In this document: positions 41,768 through 51,417 of the stretch, piece after piece
Layout of the letters: every line of letters starts with the position of its first letter
How positions within the stretch are numbered: position 1 is the first letter of the stretch
Source: an uncultured Eubacteriales bacterium
Lineage (GTDB): Bacteria; Bacillota; Clostridia; Oscillospirales; Oscillospiraceae
Length of the DNA: 64,000 bases
NCBI GenBank assembly: GCA_900319275.1
Contig: ONNS01000003.1
Location: 1-64,000 of the forward strand
Direction: 5' to 3'
The notes under the pieces: generated by a model
The model's database searches: none
Told to the model about the DNA's origin: nothing
Seen by the model: only the letters and a program-made list of their open reading frames with translations
Made by a program: the position numbers and the translations under genes

Positions 41768-43240
41768 ATGCCGGATGAACTCGACCGCCTGCGTGCGGAG
41801 ATCGATGATATCGACGGGAAGCTGGTCGAACTATTGTGTGCACGCATGGCAGTTGCCTTGCAGATCGGGGCGTATAAGCGAGAGCACGGCTTGCCTGTCC
41901 TGGCAGCGGAACGTGAACAGGCTGTGCTGGACAAGATTCGCACCGAGGCCGGGGAGGAGCTTGCCGCTTATATGGAGACGGTTTTCCGCACGATCATGGC
42001 CTGCAGCCGTGACATGCAGAAAAGACGCTGCGGGCTGATCGGCATGCCGCTCGTGCACAGCTTCTCGCCAGCTATTCACGCAAAGCTTGCCGACTATGAC
42101 TATACACTCTATGAGCTTACAGAGGAGCAGCTCGGTCCGTTTCTGAAAGCAAAACGCTTCGACGGCGTGAATGTAACGATCCCGTATAAAAAATCAGCCA
42201 TGGGCTATTGTGACGAGCTGACAGCGCAAGCGCGTCATGTCGGCTGTGTCAACACGATCGTCCGACGCGTAGACAACAGCCTGCTCGGGCATAATACTGA
42301 TTACGACGGTTTTCGCTATCTGCTCGGCAGCGCCGGGGTGGAGGTCAGAGGGATAAAAGCCATCGTCCTCGGCACCGGCGGCGCATCGTGCACGGTGCAG
42401 GCCGTGCTGCGCGATCTCGGTGCGGCAGAAATCGTTCTTGTGTCCCGGCATGGTGAGACCAACTATGAGAATCTTTATGCCCATTCCGACGCGCAGTTGC
42501 TTGTGAACGCCACGCCGGTCGGCATGTACCCGAACACCGGTGTGAGTCCGGTGGAGCTGGCCCGGCTGCCGGGCTTGAAGTGCGTGCTGGATGTGGTCTA
42601 TAACCCAGCGAAAACGCAGCTTCTATTGGATGCGGAAAAACTCGGTTTGCAGACGGCGAACGGCCTTGGCATGCTGGTGGCCCAGGCCAAAGCGGCTGCG
42701 GAGTACTTTACCGGAAGGACAATTGACGATGCGGTGGTCGATCGCATCCGCCGTGACATTGAGCGCAGCACAAAGAATATCCTGCTGATCGGTATGCCAG
42801 GCTGCGGAAAAACCACAGTCGGCCGTGCTCTGGCCGAGACGACGGGACGGGAGTTCGTCGATCTCGACGAACTCGTGACGGCGCGCGCGGGCAGATCGAT
42901 CCCGGAAATCTTTGATGCTGATGGCGAAGATGCTTTCCGTGCGCTCGAGCATGAGGTGCTTTGTGATACCGCAAAGCGCAGCGGCCTTGTGATCGCCTGC
43001 GGCGGCGGGATCGTCACGCGCGGCGAGAATCTCGATCCGATGCGCCAGAACGCCACAGTCGTCTGGCTGCTGCGGGATATCGACAAGCTGCCGACCAACG
43101 GCAGACCGCTGAGCCGGACGCAGGCGCTCGAAACGCTCTATCAACAGCGCGAGCCGCTCTATCGCGCCGCAGCCGATCTGACCGCGGACAACAACGGCAG
43201 CGTGGATGAAACCGTCAGAAAGATCCTGGAGGCGTTATGA
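41768..43240 (+). CDS. Trifunctional chorismate mutase / shikimate dehydrogenase / shikimate kinase
   Basis: A single 490-residue frame holds three enzymes of aromatic synthesis. Residues 1-86 are an AroQ-fold chorismate mutase (LDRLRAEIDDIDGKLVELLCARMAVALQIGAYK). Residues about 87-325 are shikimate dehydrogenase AroE (GLIGMPLVHSFSPAIHA, GVNVTIPYKKSAM, GHNTDYDGF, VLGTGGAS, NATPVGMYP). Residues about 337-490 are shikimate kinase AroK (LLIGMPGCGKTTVGRALAE, DLDELVTARAG, CGGGIVTR). ATG 41768 follows AGAGGTGA; GTG 41759 is in frame and overlaps aroC. The stop overlaps aroQ as ATGA. Confidence 0.95.
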   Translation: MPDELDRLRAEIDDIDGKLVELLCARMAVALQIGAYKREHGLPVLAAEREQAVLDKIRTEAGEELAAYMETVFRTIMACSRDMQKRRCGLIGMPLVHSFSPAIHAKLADYDYTLYELTEEQLGPFLKAKRFDGVNVTIPYKKSAMGYCDELTAQARHVGCVNTIVRRVDNSLLGHNTDYDGFRYLLGSAGVEVRGIKAIVLGTGGASCTVQAVLRDLGAAEIVLVSRHGETNYENLYAHSDAQLLVNATPVGMYPNTGVSPVELARLPGLKCVLDVVYNPAKTQLLLDAEKLGLQTANGLGMLVAQAKAAAEYFTGRTIDDAVVDRIRRDIERSTKNILLIGMPGCGKTTVGRALAETTGREFVDLDELVTARAGRSIPEIFDADGEDAFRALEHEVLCDTAKRSGLVIACGGGIVTRGENLDPMRQNATVVWLLRDIDKLPTNGRPLSRTQALETLYQQREPLYRAAADLTADNNGSVDETVRKILEAL

Positions 43241-43683
43241 AGCTTTTGATTATCAATGGGCCGAATATGAATATGCTGGGGATCCGCGAGCCGGATATCT
43301 ACGGCCGCAAGACGTATCGTGATCTCGAGCAGTTTCTGCACAAAAGCGCGGAAGAGCTTGGCATTGAAATCGAGCTTTTTCAGTCTAACTCCGAGGGCGC
43401 TCTGATCGACAAAATACAGGAGGCTTATTTTCAACGCTTCGACGGCATTGTGATCAATCCGGCCGCTTACACGCACACCAGCATCGCCATTCTTGACGCC
43501 TTGAAGGCGGTGGCCCTGCCCGCCGTGGAGGTGCACCTCTCACAGATCAATGAGCGTGAGGCCTTTCGCCATATCTCTTACACAGCGATGGCCTGTGAGA
43601 AAAGCTATGCGGGCTTCGGTTTTGAAGGATATCACATGGCCATGCAATATCTTCATGAGCACCATGGCTCCGGGCAGAGTTAA
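43237..43683 (+). CDS. aroQ: Type II 3-dehydroquinate dehydratase
   Basis: A 148-residue flavodoxin-fold dehydratase making 3-dehydroshikimate. It has LLIINGPNMNMLGIREPDIYG (with the catalytic Tyr), FQSNSEGALIDKI, VINPAAYTHTSIAILDAL and PAVEVHLSQINEREAFRHISYTA. The sequence matches the type II class, unrelated to AroD. Last gene of the aro operon. DAHP synthase is not encoded in the window. Confidence 0.96.
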   Translation: MKLLIINGPNMNMLGIREPDIYGRKTYRDLEQFLHKSAEELGIEIELFQSNSEGALIDKIQEAYFQRFDGIVINPAAYTHTSIAILDALKAVALPAVEVHLSQINEREAFRHISYTAMACEKSYAGFGFEGYHMAMQYLHEHHGSGQS

Positions 43684-43797
43684 CGAAATATACTTGAATT
43701 TATAGGAATGTGGTGCTATACTGCACTTCCGAACAGGAAATGTCGGTTCGCATGTTTTTTGTTCGACTCAGAAAGTTTGAATGAAGGGGGTAGTGCC

Positions 43798-44643
43798 GTG
43801 AGAAAACAGAGCAAGCTGGCCTGGATCTTCGAGGTCGTGGGGCTGTTTGTGATTTTGCTTGTCGTTGTCAACGCCAGGATGGACGAGATCAACGACGTGC
43901 TGTTTACCGGCAGCCATAAGACCCTTGTATCCACCGATTCCGTTACCTTCAACGATCCGAACGCCACACCGCCGCCCGATGAAAATGCGCTGGTCTGGCC
44001 GATCCTGACGCTCGATGAGATGCAGAGCAACCGCCAGTACGCCATCGTCAACGACGATAACCTGCTATCGGCGGCCTATCCGTCCAAAGAGGTGGAATTT
44101 GGCACGATCGAGGGTACACGTATGCTGTTTCTTGCCGAGCAGCTGCCGTATCTCGAGGCTATGCTGAAGGATCTGCGCGACGCGGGCTTTTCGGTTTATG
44201 TTGCGGGTGCCTTTCGTACCTATTCCTATCAGGAAAAGCTGTTCAACAGTAAGGCCAGCCAGATTGCCGTCGGTATGAATCCGCCTGTTACAGACTATCT
44301 CGATCCACGCTATCAGGAAGCTGTCGCCGAGGCCCGTACGATCACGGCCTTCCCCGGAAGCTCTGAGCATCAGCTGGGGCTGGCCGTCGACCTGATGGAC
44401 CGCGACTACGGCGGGCGCATGGACTATTCCCGCATGAACAAGGAGTTCTTTGCGTATCTGGACAGTATCTGCGCCAAATACGGCTTCATTAAACGCTATC
44501 CCAGCAACAAGCTGCTGATCACAGGATGGGATGAACCCTATCATTACCGCTATGTCGGAGAAAAGGCCGCCACTTTTATCATGGAAAACGGTCTTTGCTA
44601 TGAGGAATTCTACGCGCACTACGATCCTGACTTTGAATTATAA
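43798..44643 (+). CDS. Membrane-anchored D,D-carboxypeptidase (peptidase M15B, VanY-like)
   Basis: A 281-residue protein with a single N-terminal anchor (WIFEVVGLFVILLVVVNA) and an extracytoplasmic VanY/M15B domain. Zinc and catalytic residues are in SSEHQLGLAVDLMD (SxHxxGxAxD) and DEPYHYRYVG (ExxHxRYVG with Tyr in place of the usual Trp). It would trim the terminal D-Ala of peptidoglycan stem peptides. Start GTG 43798 with AAGGGGG upstream replaces a longer start at 43708. Confidence 0.88.
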   Translation: MRKQSKLAWIFEVVGLFVILLVVVNARMDEINDVLFTGSHKTLVSTDSVTFNDPNATPPPDENALVWPILTLDEMQSNRQYAIVNDDNLLSAAYPSKEVEFGTIEGTRMLFLAEQLPYLEAMLKDLRDAGFSVYVAGAFRTYSYQEKLFNSKASQIAVGMNPPVTDYLDPRYQEAVAEARTITAFPGSSEHQLGLAVDLMDRDYGGRMDYSRMNKEFFAYLDSICAKYGFIKRYPSNKLLITGWDEPYHYRYVGEKAATFIMENGLCYEEFYAHYDPDFEL

Positions 44644-44665
44644 GGATTCCTCGGCTAAAAAAGTC

Positions 44666-44694
44666 TTGCAATCTATTCCATATCGTGGTATAGT
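44666..44694 (+). promoter_or_regulatory. Promoter of the rimP-infB operon
   Basis: TTGCAA (44666-44671), 17-bp spacer, TATAGT (44689-44694). Confidence 0.85.
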
Positions 44695-44721
44695 AAGTAA
44701 AGATGATACAGTGTTATTGAC

Positions 44722-44750
44722 AGAGTGGGTCTGCGACCCACTCTTTTTTA
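44722..44750 (+). promoter_or_regulatory. rimP leader terminator (attenuator)
   Basis: A perfect 10-bp stem (44722-44731 with 44735-44744) and a run of T residues to 44749 sit between the promoter and rimP. Such GTGGG/CCCAC hairpins define the known rimP-leader RNA, which controls this operon, probably through NusA. Confidence 0.8.
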
Positions 44751-44786
44751 CAGACTGTTCACTAAAACCGGGAGAAGGAGAGTGCC

Positions 44787-45242
44787 ATGAGTAAAATCAC
44801 AGATCGGGTTACTGAGCTGGCAAGACCTGTTGTCGAGGAAGAAGGCTGTACCCTCTGGGATGTGGAATATGTCAGAGAGGCCGGGAGCTGGTATCTGCGG
44901 CTGATGATCGACAAAGAGGGCGGCGTCGGTATCGACGACTGCGAGCGGATCTCCCGCCGGATGGACCCGATTCTGGATGAGGCCGATCCGATCCCGGATT
45001 CCTATGTGTTTGAAGTCGGCTCGGCCGGAGCCGACCGCGAATTGAAGCGCCCCAGCGATTTCCAGCAGTTTATGGGGCATGAGGTTGAGCTCCGCTGCTA
45101 TCAGCCGGTTTCCGGACACAAGAGCTTTACCGGCACGCTGACAGGCTATGAGGACGGAGCTGTTACGATCCAGAGCGGCAAAGACAGCCACAGCTTTGAT
45201 AAAAGCCAGATCGCGCAGGTCAGACTGCGTGTGACATTCTGA
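44787..45242 (+). CDS. rimP: Ribosome maturation factor RimP
   Basis: A 151-residue 30S assembly factor (YlxS/YhbC) with the N-terminal alpha/beta domain (CTLWDVEYVREAGSWYLRLMIDKEGGVGIDDCERISR) and the VGSAGADRELKRPSDFQQFMG junction to a C-terminal SH3-like domain. First gene of a five-gene operon. GGAGAAGGAG precedes the ATG. Confidence 0.95.
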   Translation: MSKITDRVTELARPVVEEEGCTLWDVEYVREAGSWYLRLMIDKEGGVGIDDCERISRRMDPILDEADPIPDSYVFEVGSAGADRELKRPSDFQQFMGHEVELRCYQPVSGHKSFTGTLTGYEDGAVTIQSGKDSHSFDKSQIAQVRLRVTF

Positions 45243-45284
45243 TAAACCAATATACAGCTATAGAAGGAAAGGGAATCAACGACA

Positions 45285-46337
45285 ATGAATGCAGAATTCT
45301 TTGAAGCGATCGAAGATATTGAGAAGGAAAAGGGCATCCCGCGCGCTTATATGTACGAGAAGATCAACCAGGCCATGCTGACGGCCTTCCGCCGCGACAA
45401 TCCCGAGTGCGGTGACAACGTGGAGATCATTCTTGACGAAGAGAAAAAGCGGATTGAGATGAATCTCAAGAAGACCGTCGTCGAAGAGGTCGAAAACCCG
45501 AATCTCGAGATCCAGCTCGAGGCTGCCAAAAAGCTTAGCCGCCGCGCCAAGGTCGGCGACGTGATCGCCATTCCGGTGGAGACCAAGAAATTCGGCCGTA
45601 TTGCCGCGCAGGCTGCCAAGAATGTGATCATTCAGGGCATTCGTGAGGCAGAACGCGGCATGATCTATGAGGAGTTCAACTCCAAGGAGCACGAGATTTT
45701 GACCGGTGTTGTTTCACGCATCGAGCCGAAAACCGGTGCTGTTTCCATCCGTGTCTCCTCCAACAGTGAATATACCGAGGCTATGCTCTCCGCCAACGAG
45801 CGCATCAAGACCGAGGAGCTCAAAGAAGGCGACCGCATCAAGGTGTATGTCGTCGAGGTACGCAACCAGGGCCGCGGTCCCCAGGTGCTGATTTCGCGCA
45901 CACACCCCGGCCTTGTCAAGCGCCTTTTCGAACTCGAGGTTCCCGAGATCTACGACGGCACGGTGGAGATCAAGTCCATCGCGCGTGAGGCCGGCAGCCG
46001 TACCAAGATGGCCGTCTGGTCTGCCGATGAGAATGTCGACCCGATCGGCGCCTGCGTCGGTCCCCGCGGCGGCCGTGTCGCGACGATCGTCGATGAACTC
46101 GGCGGCGAAAAGATCGATATTGTCAAGTACAGCGAAAATCCGGAAGAGTATATTGCCGCAAGCCTGGCCCCGTCCGAGGTCGTGTCCGTCACGATGCTGG
46201 AAGACGGCAAGAGCTGCCGCGTTGTCGTGCCCGACAATCAGCTGTCCCTTGCTATCGGCAAGGAGGGCCAGAATGCCCGCCTGGCCGCAAAGCTCACGGG
46301 CTTTAAGATCGACATCAAGCCCGCAAGCGAGGCTTAA
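45285..46337 (+). CDS. nusA: Transcription termination/antitermination protein NusA
   Basis: A 350-residue NusA of the Firmicutes length, lacking the C-terminal acidic repeats of E. coli. The N-terminal RNA polymerase-binding domain (1-130), S1 domain (about 135-200) and two KH domains (VDPIGACVGPRGGRVATIVDELGGEKIDIV and LSLAIGKEGQNARLAAKLTGFKIDI) are in order. It acts on pausing and termination and probably on its own leader. Confidence 0.97.
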   Translation: MNAEFFEAIEDIEKEKGIPRAYMYEKINQAMLTAFRRDNPECGDNVEIILDEEKKRIEMNLKKTVVEEVENPNLEIQLEAAKKLSRRAKVGDVIAIPVETKKFGRIAAQAAKNVIIQGIREAERGMIYEEFNSKEHEILTGVVSRIEPKTGAVSIRVSSNSEYTEAMLSANERIKTEELKEGDRIKVYVVEVRNQGRGPQVLISRTHPGLVKRLFELEVPEIYDGTVEIKSIAREAGSRTKMAVWSADENVDPIGACVGPRGGRVATIVDELGGEKIDIVKYSENPEEYIAASLAPSEVVSVTMLEDGKSCRVVVPDNQLSLAIGKEGQNARLAAKLTGFKIDIKPASEA

Positions 46338-46379
46338 TAGCAGACCGCATTTCACATTTGACTGAAAGGAGCGGCATCC

Positions 46380-46652
46380 ATGCCCCAGGAAAAGAAGATC
46401 CCCATGCGGCAGTGCATCGGCTGCCGCACACAAAAACCGAAAAAAGAACTGATTCGGGTGGTGCGCTCTCCCGAGGGAGAGATCCGACTGGATTTCAAGG
46501 GCAAGGCTAACGGCCGCGGCGCCTATCTGTGCCAGGATCCGGCCTGTCTCAAAAAGGCCGTGAAGGCCAAAGCGCTCAGCCGCGCGCTTGACTGCGAGAT
46601 CCCGCAGGAGGTTTATGATGCGCTCGGCGAGCAGATGGAGAAGGGCGAATGA
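46380..46652 (+). CDS. ylxR: YlxR/RnpM-family RNA-binding protein
   Basis: A 90-residue DUF448 protein with the family core MRQCIGCRTQKPKKELIRVVR and GRGAYLCQDPACLKKAVK. In Bacillus the homologue (RnpM) binds and modulates RNase P RNA. It overlaps the next gene by 4 bp. Conserved operon position between nusA and ylxQ. Confidence 0.93.
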   Translation: MPQEKKIPMRQCIGCRTQKPKKELIRVVRSPEGEIRLDFKGKANGRGAYLCQDPACLKKAVKAKALSRALDCEIPQEVYDALGEQMEKGE

Positions 46653-47041
46653 GAGAGAAAGCGCTGAATATGCTGGGCCTGATGCGCAGGGCCAATGCCA
46701 TCCAGATCGGTGAGGATAAAACAGGCGCTGCCGTCAAGGCGGGTAAGGCCAAGCTCCTGCTGCTGGCCGCAGATGCCTCAGACAACGCCCGCCGGAGGGC
46801 CGAAACATTTATCTCCGGCCGAAACGTGCAGCTGGTTCCGCTGCCGTTTGATAAGGCGGAGCTGTCCGAGCGCCTCGGCGTGAACGGCTGTTCGATGGCT
46901 GCGGTCACCGACCTGGGCTTTGCCAACGCCTTTGTCAAGCTGCTGCTTGGCTTGGACAGCGATAGTTATTGTGAAATAGCTCAGCAGGTGGAAAAGCGTT
47001 TTGATAAGGCCGAGCGGCGCAAGAACTGCAAGAAGGTTTAA
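46649..47041 (+). CDS. ylxQ: L7Ae-family RNA-binding protein YlxQ
   Basis: A 130-residue protein of which the first 100 residues have the L7Ae/L30e fold (LGLMRRANAIQIGEDKTGAAVKAGKAKLLLLAADAS). Homologues bind kink-turn RNA. The C-terminal 30 residues are basic (KRFDKAERRKNCKKV). It sits between ylxR and infB. Confidence 0.92.
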   Translation: MREKALNMLGLMRRANAIQIGEDKTGAAVKAGKAKLLLLAADASDNARRRAETFISGRNVQLVPLPFDKAELSERLGVNGCSMAAVTDLGFANAFVKLLLGLDSDSYCEIAQQVEKRFDKAERRKNCKKV

Positions 47042-47053
47042 GGAGGACGAATT

Positions 47054-49444
47054 ATGATCGATAATAAGTATAGAGTACATGAGGTGGCCAAGGATTTTGG
47101 CCTGGCAACAAAGGATATCAGTCAGATCCTTACCGACTATTCCGCGCCTCCGAAGAACCACATGCAGGTGCTGGAGACGAAAGAGCTGGATATCATCTTT
47201 GAATACCTGACCCAGCATAATCAGGTCGCCAGTCTGGAGGATATCTTTAAAGTAGAGCCGAAGAAAACCGAGGAAAAGCCGGCTGCCGCGCCGGCCCCGA
47301 GCCAGAAGAAGGACAGCGGCGCTCAGAAAGCCCAGCCGAAGGGCACTCAGCCCCAGACGCAGGCCAAGCCGCAGCCTCAGCAGCAGAGCGCGGCTCCGTC
47401 TCCGGCAAAGAGCGAAAAGAAGGACAAACCGCACCAGCCCCGCCAGGTGGCCGAGAAGCGTGTGGTCGATACCCGCGGCGGCTCTGTCAACATTGAAAAA
47501 TATAACGAGAAGTTTGAGGATCTGGCCGCTACGAAGGCTGACGCCTCCACGATGCGCAACGCCGGCAGCGGCGGCAAGCGCGAGAAGGTCGGCAACAAGA
47601 ACCGCCAGCAGATGAAGAGCGGGCCGCAGAGCAACAAGCGCCGTCAGGAAGAGCGCGATAAGATGAACCGTCTGCGCAGCGAGGTCGTCAAGAAGCAGCC
47701 GGTCAAGGTTGTGATCCCGGATGAGATCACGGTCGGCGAGCTGGCCTCCCGCATGAAGAAGACCGCGGCCGAGGTTGTCAAGCAGCTCTTCAAGCTCGGC
47801 ACCTTTGCCTCCGTCTCTGACGTGATCGACTATGATACCGCGGCCCTCGTCGCCATGGAGATGGGCTGCAAGGTCGAGAAAGAAGTCATTGTTACCGTCG
47901 AAGAGCGCCTGATCGACGACCACGAGGACGCTCCCGAGGATCTTGTGCCCCGCGCTCCCGTCGTTGTGGTCATGGGCCACGTCGACCACGGCAAGACCTC
48001 TCTGCTCGATTACATCCGCAAGTCCCATGTCGCAGCCGGTGAGGCCGGCGGCATCACCCAGGCGATCGGCGCCTATACCGTCGATGTCAAGGGCAACCCC
48101 GTCACCTTCCTGGATACCCCGGGACACGAGGCCTTTACCTCGATGCGCGCCCGCGGCGCCATGGTCACCGATATCGCGATCCTGGTCGTCGCCGCTGACG
48201 ACGGCATCATGCCCCAGACGATAGAGAGCATCAACCACGCCAAGGCCGCCAACATCCCGGTGGTCGTGGCTATCAACAAAATGGATAAGGTCGGCGCCAA
48301 TCCCGACCGCATCAAGCAGCAGCTGACCGAGTATGATCTCGTCAGCGAGGAGTGGGGAGGAGACACGATCGTATGCCCGATTTCCGCGAAAACCGGCATG
48401 GGCATCGACGATCTGCTGGAGAACCTGGTTGTTCTGGCTGAGGTGCAGGAGCTCAAGGCCAATCCCAACCGCGCTGCCCGCGGTGCGGTCATCGAAGCCC
48501 GTCTGGATAAGGGCCGCGGCCCGATCATGACGGTCCTTGTGCAAAACGGTACGCTGAAGCTCGGCGACATCATCATCGCCGGTACGGCTGTCGGCCGTGT
48601 CCGCACGATGATCAACGACAAGGGCGAGCGCGTCACCGAGGCTGGTCCCTCCACGCCGGTCGAGATTTCCGGTATGTCCGAGGTACCGAGCGCCGGTGAT
48701 ACCTTCAATGCTGTCGCTGACGAGCGCATGGCCCGTCAGGCGGCCGAGGAACGCCGTCTGGCCGCACAGGCCGGCACAATGTCCGGTACGAAGAAGGTCA
48801 GTCTGGAGGATCTGTTCAGCCAGATTCAGGCCGGCGAGATGAAGACGCTGAACCTGATCGTCAAAGCGGACGTGCAGGGCTCGGCCGAAGCGGTCAAGGC
48901 CTCGCTCGAGAAGATCACGAACGACGAGGTGCGCGTCAAGGTCATCCACAGCGCGGTCGGCGCTATCAACGAAAGCGACGTCATGCTGGCGGCGACGTCA
49001 GGTGCGATTATTGTCGGCTTCAACGTCCGGCCCGAGGCGGCCGCCCGCGACAGCGCGACGCGCAGCAATGTGGATATCCGTCTCTACCGTGTCATTTACG
49101 ATTGCATCAACGAGATCGAGGCTGCCATGAAGGGCATGCTGGCGCCCAAGTTCCGCGAGGCGATCATCGGTCACGCCGAAGTCCGCGAGACCTACAAGGT
49201 TTCAAAGGTCGGCACAGTCTGCGGCTGCTATTGCACCGACGGCAAGATCCAGCGCGGCTGCCAGGTACGTGTGCTGCGTGACAATATCGTCATCCACGAG
49301 GGTGAGCTCGCCTCGCTGCGCCGCTTTAAGGACGACGTCAAGGAAGTGGCCGAAAACTACGAGTGCGGCATGCAGATCGAGAAGTTCAACGATATCAAGG
49401 TCGGCGATATCATCGAATGCTTCGTCATGGAGCAGATCGTCTGA
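47054..49444 (+). CDS. infB: Translation initiation factor IF-2
   Basis: A 796-residue GTPase that places initiator tRNA on the ribosome. The N-terminal IF2N motif ([19 protein letters not shown]) is followed by a low-complexity Lys/Pro/Gln/Ala linker (about 75-210) and a second IF2N segment ([22 protein letters not shown]). G-domain motifs are [23 protein letters not shown] and NKMDK. C-terminal domains 2-4 are complete. Last gene of the rimP operon, with a terminator at 49491. Confidence 0.97.
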   Translation: MIDNKYRVHEVAKDFGLATKDISQILTDYSAPPKNHMQVLETKELDIIFEYLTQHNQVASLEDIFKVEPKKTEEKPAAAPAPSQKKDSGAQKAQPKGTQPQTQAKPQPQQQSAAPSPAKSEKKDKPHQPRQVAEKRVVDTRGGSVNIEKYNEKFEDLAATKADASTMRNAGSGGKREKVGNKNRQQMKSGPQSNKRRQEERDKMNRLRSEVVKKQPVKVVIPDEITVGELASRMKKTAAEVVKQLFKLGTFASVSDVIDYDTAALVAMEMGCKVEKEVIVTVEERLIDDHEDAPEDLVPRAPVVVVMGHVDHGKTSLLDYIRKSHVAAGEAGGITQAIGAYTVDVKGNPVTFLDTPGHEAFTSMRARGAMVTDIAILVVAADDGIMPQTIESINHAKAANIPVVVAINKMDKVGANPDRIKQQLTEYDLVSEEWGGDTIVCPISAKTGMGIDDLLENLVVLAEVQELKANPNRAARGAVIEARLDKGRGPIMTVLVQNGTLKLGDIIIAGTAVGRVRTMINDKGERVTEAGPSTPVEISGMSEVPSAGDTFNAVADERMARQAAEERRLAAQAGTMSGTKKVSLEDLFSQIQAGEMKTLNLIVKADVQGSAEAVKASLEKITNDEVRVKVIHSAVGAINESDVMLAATSGAIIVGFNVRPEAAARDSATRSNVDIRLYRVIYDCINEIEAAMKGMLAPKFREAIIGHAEVRETYKVSKVGTVCGCYCTDGKIQRGCQVRVLRDNIVIHEGELASLRRFKDDVKEVAENYECGMQIEKFNDIKVGDIIECFVMEQIV

Positions 49445-49490
49445 TAACCCAAATTGCATGATTGAATAATAACGAATAAACAGCACAAAT

Positions 49491-49534
49491 GGACCGAAAA
49501 ATACCTTTTTAAGGGCAGTTTCGGTCCGTTTTGC
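49491..49534 (+). terminator. Terminator of the rimP-infB operon
   Basis: A perfect 9-bp stem GGACCGAAA (49491-49499) / TTTCGGTCC (49519-49527), followed by GTTTTG. Confidence 0.75.
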
Positions 49535-49559
49535 TTATTGGCAGTCATCGAGGCGCTGC

Positions 49560-49588
49560 TTGCAATTCGCTGTCCGCTTTGCTATAAT
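49560..49588 (+). promoter_or_regulatory. Promoter of the GH13 gene
   Basis: TTGCAA (49560-49565), 17-bp spacer, perfect TATAAT (49583-49588). Confidence 0.85.
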
Positions 49589-49620
49589 GCAAAAGAATTG
49601 ACTTGAAGGAGAATAAATCA

Positions 49621-51255
49621 ATGGCTTGGTATGACGAGGCTGTATTTTATCATATCTATCCGCTCGGGCTGACCGGCGCGCCCAGACAGAACGACTACGG
49701 CGAGCCGGTGCACCGTCTCAACACGCTGCTGCCATGGATCGACCATCTGAAAAAGCTGGGCTTTACCGCCTTGTACATCGGACCACTGTTCCAGTCCGTG
49801 GGGCATGGCTACGAGACCACCGACTATCGGCTGCTGGACAGCCGTCTCGGAACGAACGAGGATCTCAAGCACTTTGTCGCGGCCTGTCATGATGCCGGGC
49901 TGAAGGTCATTTTCGACGGCGTTTTCAACCACACCGGGCGTGACTTTTTCGCCTTTAAGGATCTGCAGGCGCACAGGGAGCAGTCTGTCTACCGGGACTG
50001 GTACTGTAATGTGAATTTCTGGGGCAACAACGAGTATAACGACGGCTTTTCCTATGACAACTGGGGCGGTTATAACCTGCTGGTGAAGCTCAATCAGCGC
50101 CATTGGGCGGTGCGGGACTACATCTGCGATGTGATCCGCTTCTGGGTCAGCGAGTTTGATGTGGACGGCATCCGTCTCGACGCGGCCGACGTGCTGGATT
50201 TTGAATTCATGAAAGCCCTGCGCCATACGGCGGACGAGGTCAAGCACGATTTCTGGCTGATGGGCGAGGTCATCCACGGGGACTACGCCCGCTGGGCCAA
50301 CGAAAACACCCTGCACAGCGTTACCAATTACGCGCTGCACAAGGCCCTGTACAGCGGCCATAACGACCACAATTACTTTGAGATCGCCCACACCGTCCAG
50401 CGCACCAACGGCATGGTGCCTGCGCATATCAAGCTGTACAATTTCGTGGATAACCACGATGTCGAGCGCATCCACACGAAGCTCATGAATAAGGCTCACT
50501 TTCTGCCGGTACATATCCTGCTCTACACCTTGCCAGGCATCCCTTCGGTCTATTACGGCAGCGAGTTTGGCATCGACGGCCGCAAAGAGCGCGGCTCAGA
50601 CGATTCGCTGCGGCCGTATATCGATCTGAATGAGCACCTTGATGATTATGAGAATAACCCATGCACGCGCCTGATTGCCGCGCTGGGCAGCATCCGCCGC
50701 GCGTGGAAGGACGATCTCGTCTGGGGGGAATACCGGCAGCTTAGTCTGACGACCCAGCAGTATGCTTTCCGGCGCGGACGGCTGATTGTCGCTGTGAACA
50801 ACAGCGACGGCGAGGCCTGGATCAATGTCGAAGCTGATGCGAGCGCGTATGTGGGACTTCTCACCGGCCAGAGGATCGAGAGCGACGGCGGGCGTCTCAA
50901 CGTCTGCCTGTCCGGCTGCAGCGGCGACATCTTTGCACCGGACGACGGACAGTCGTTGACGGAGCCATGCATAAAGCTTGAACGCCCTGTTACTCTACAG
51001 CCGAAAACGGAGAACGAGGGAAAGATGACCGGGGCCGAAACGGTGAAGAGCGAGACACAGTCAGACCTGCAGGCGAAAATCACAGACGCACAGATCCCCG
51101 ATATCCCGTACGATCTCATGACTGTCGAGCAGCTGCAGGCAGTGATCCTTGCCAAGATGGCAAGGAACGGCCCTGTTACCGACCGGATGCGCCGGGATGT
51201 GCTTGAGAATACCTGGCACAATTCGCTTGTCAACTGGGCCAACAGCTTCCGTTAA
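49621..51255 (+). CDS. Alpha-amylase family glycoside hydrolase (GH13)
   Basis: A 544-residue cytoplasmic GH13 enzyme (no signal peptide). The TIM barrel begins YDEAVFYHIYPLGLTGAP. Catalytic residues are the nucleophile Asp in DGIRLDAADVLD, the acid Glu in FWLMGEVIHGDYA and the stabilising Asp in FVDNHDVERI; GVFNHTGRDFFAF is conserved region I. It probably cleaves maltooligosaccharides or cyclodextrins. After a C-terminal beta domain, about 90 residues (455-544) form an unusual tail: a charged linker and then PDIPYDLMTVEQLQAVILAKMARNG with a predicted helical end. ATG 49621 is chosen; AAGGAG lies ahead of it. Confidence 0.9.
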   Translation: MAWYDEAVFYHIYPLGLTGAPRQNDYGEPVHRLNTLLPWIDHLKKLGFTALYIGPLFQSVGHGYETTDYRLLDSRLGTNEDLKHFVAACHDAGLKVIFDGVFNHTGRDFFAFKDLQAHREQSVYRDWYCNVNFWGNNEYNDGFSYDNWGGYNLLVKLNQRHWAVRDYICDVIRFWVSEFDVDGIRLDAADVLDFEFMKALRHTADEVKHDFWLMGEVIHGDYARWANENTLHSVTNYALHKALYSGHNDHNYFEIAHTVQRTNGMVPAHIKLYNFVDNHDVERIHTKLMNKAHFLPVHILLYTLPGIPSVYYGSEFGIDGRKERGSDDSLRPYIDLNEHLDDYENNPCTRLIAALGSIRRAWKDDLVWGEYRQLSLTTQQYAFRRGRLIVAVNNSDGEAWINVEADASAYVGLLTGQRIESDGGRLNVCLSGCSGDIFAPDDGQSLTEPCIKLERPVTLQPKTENEGKMTGAETVKSETQSDLQAKITDAQIPDIPYDLMTVEQLQAVILAKMARNGPVTDRMRRDVLENTWHNSLVNWANSFR

Positions 51256-51301
51256 TAGTTTGCCGGTTACGGCAGAAGAACAGGAATCCTTTGCCGAGAC
51301 A

Positions 51302-51329
51302 TTGACAAAACTTCCTTTTCTCATATAAT
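51302..51329 (+). promoter_or_regulatory. Transketolase promoter
   Basis: TTGACA (51302-51307), 16-bp spacer, TATAAT (51324-51329). Confidence 0.8.
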
Positions 51330-51345
51330 AATAACAGCACTCGGA

Positions 51346-51374
51346 CAACACCGCAGACGATTGCTGCGGTGTTG
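51346..51374 (+). promoter_or_regulatory. Hairpin in the transketolase leader
   Basis: A perfect 11-bp stem (51346-51356 with 51364-51374) begins about ten bases after the expected transcription start, followed by a second hairpin GCGGCC/GGCCGC near 51386-51402. Neither has a T tract, so an mRNA-stabilising or regulatory 5' structure is likelier than a terminator. Confidence 0.55.
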
Positions 51375-51417
51375 CCGTCATTAAAGCGGCCTGGATGGCC
51401 GCCTTAGGAGGATAAGC

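Noticed and set aside
46778..48949. A 723-codon minus-strand frame opposite infB
   Set aside because: Antisense shadow; Leu/His/Asp-rich composition typical of reversed GC-rich codons.
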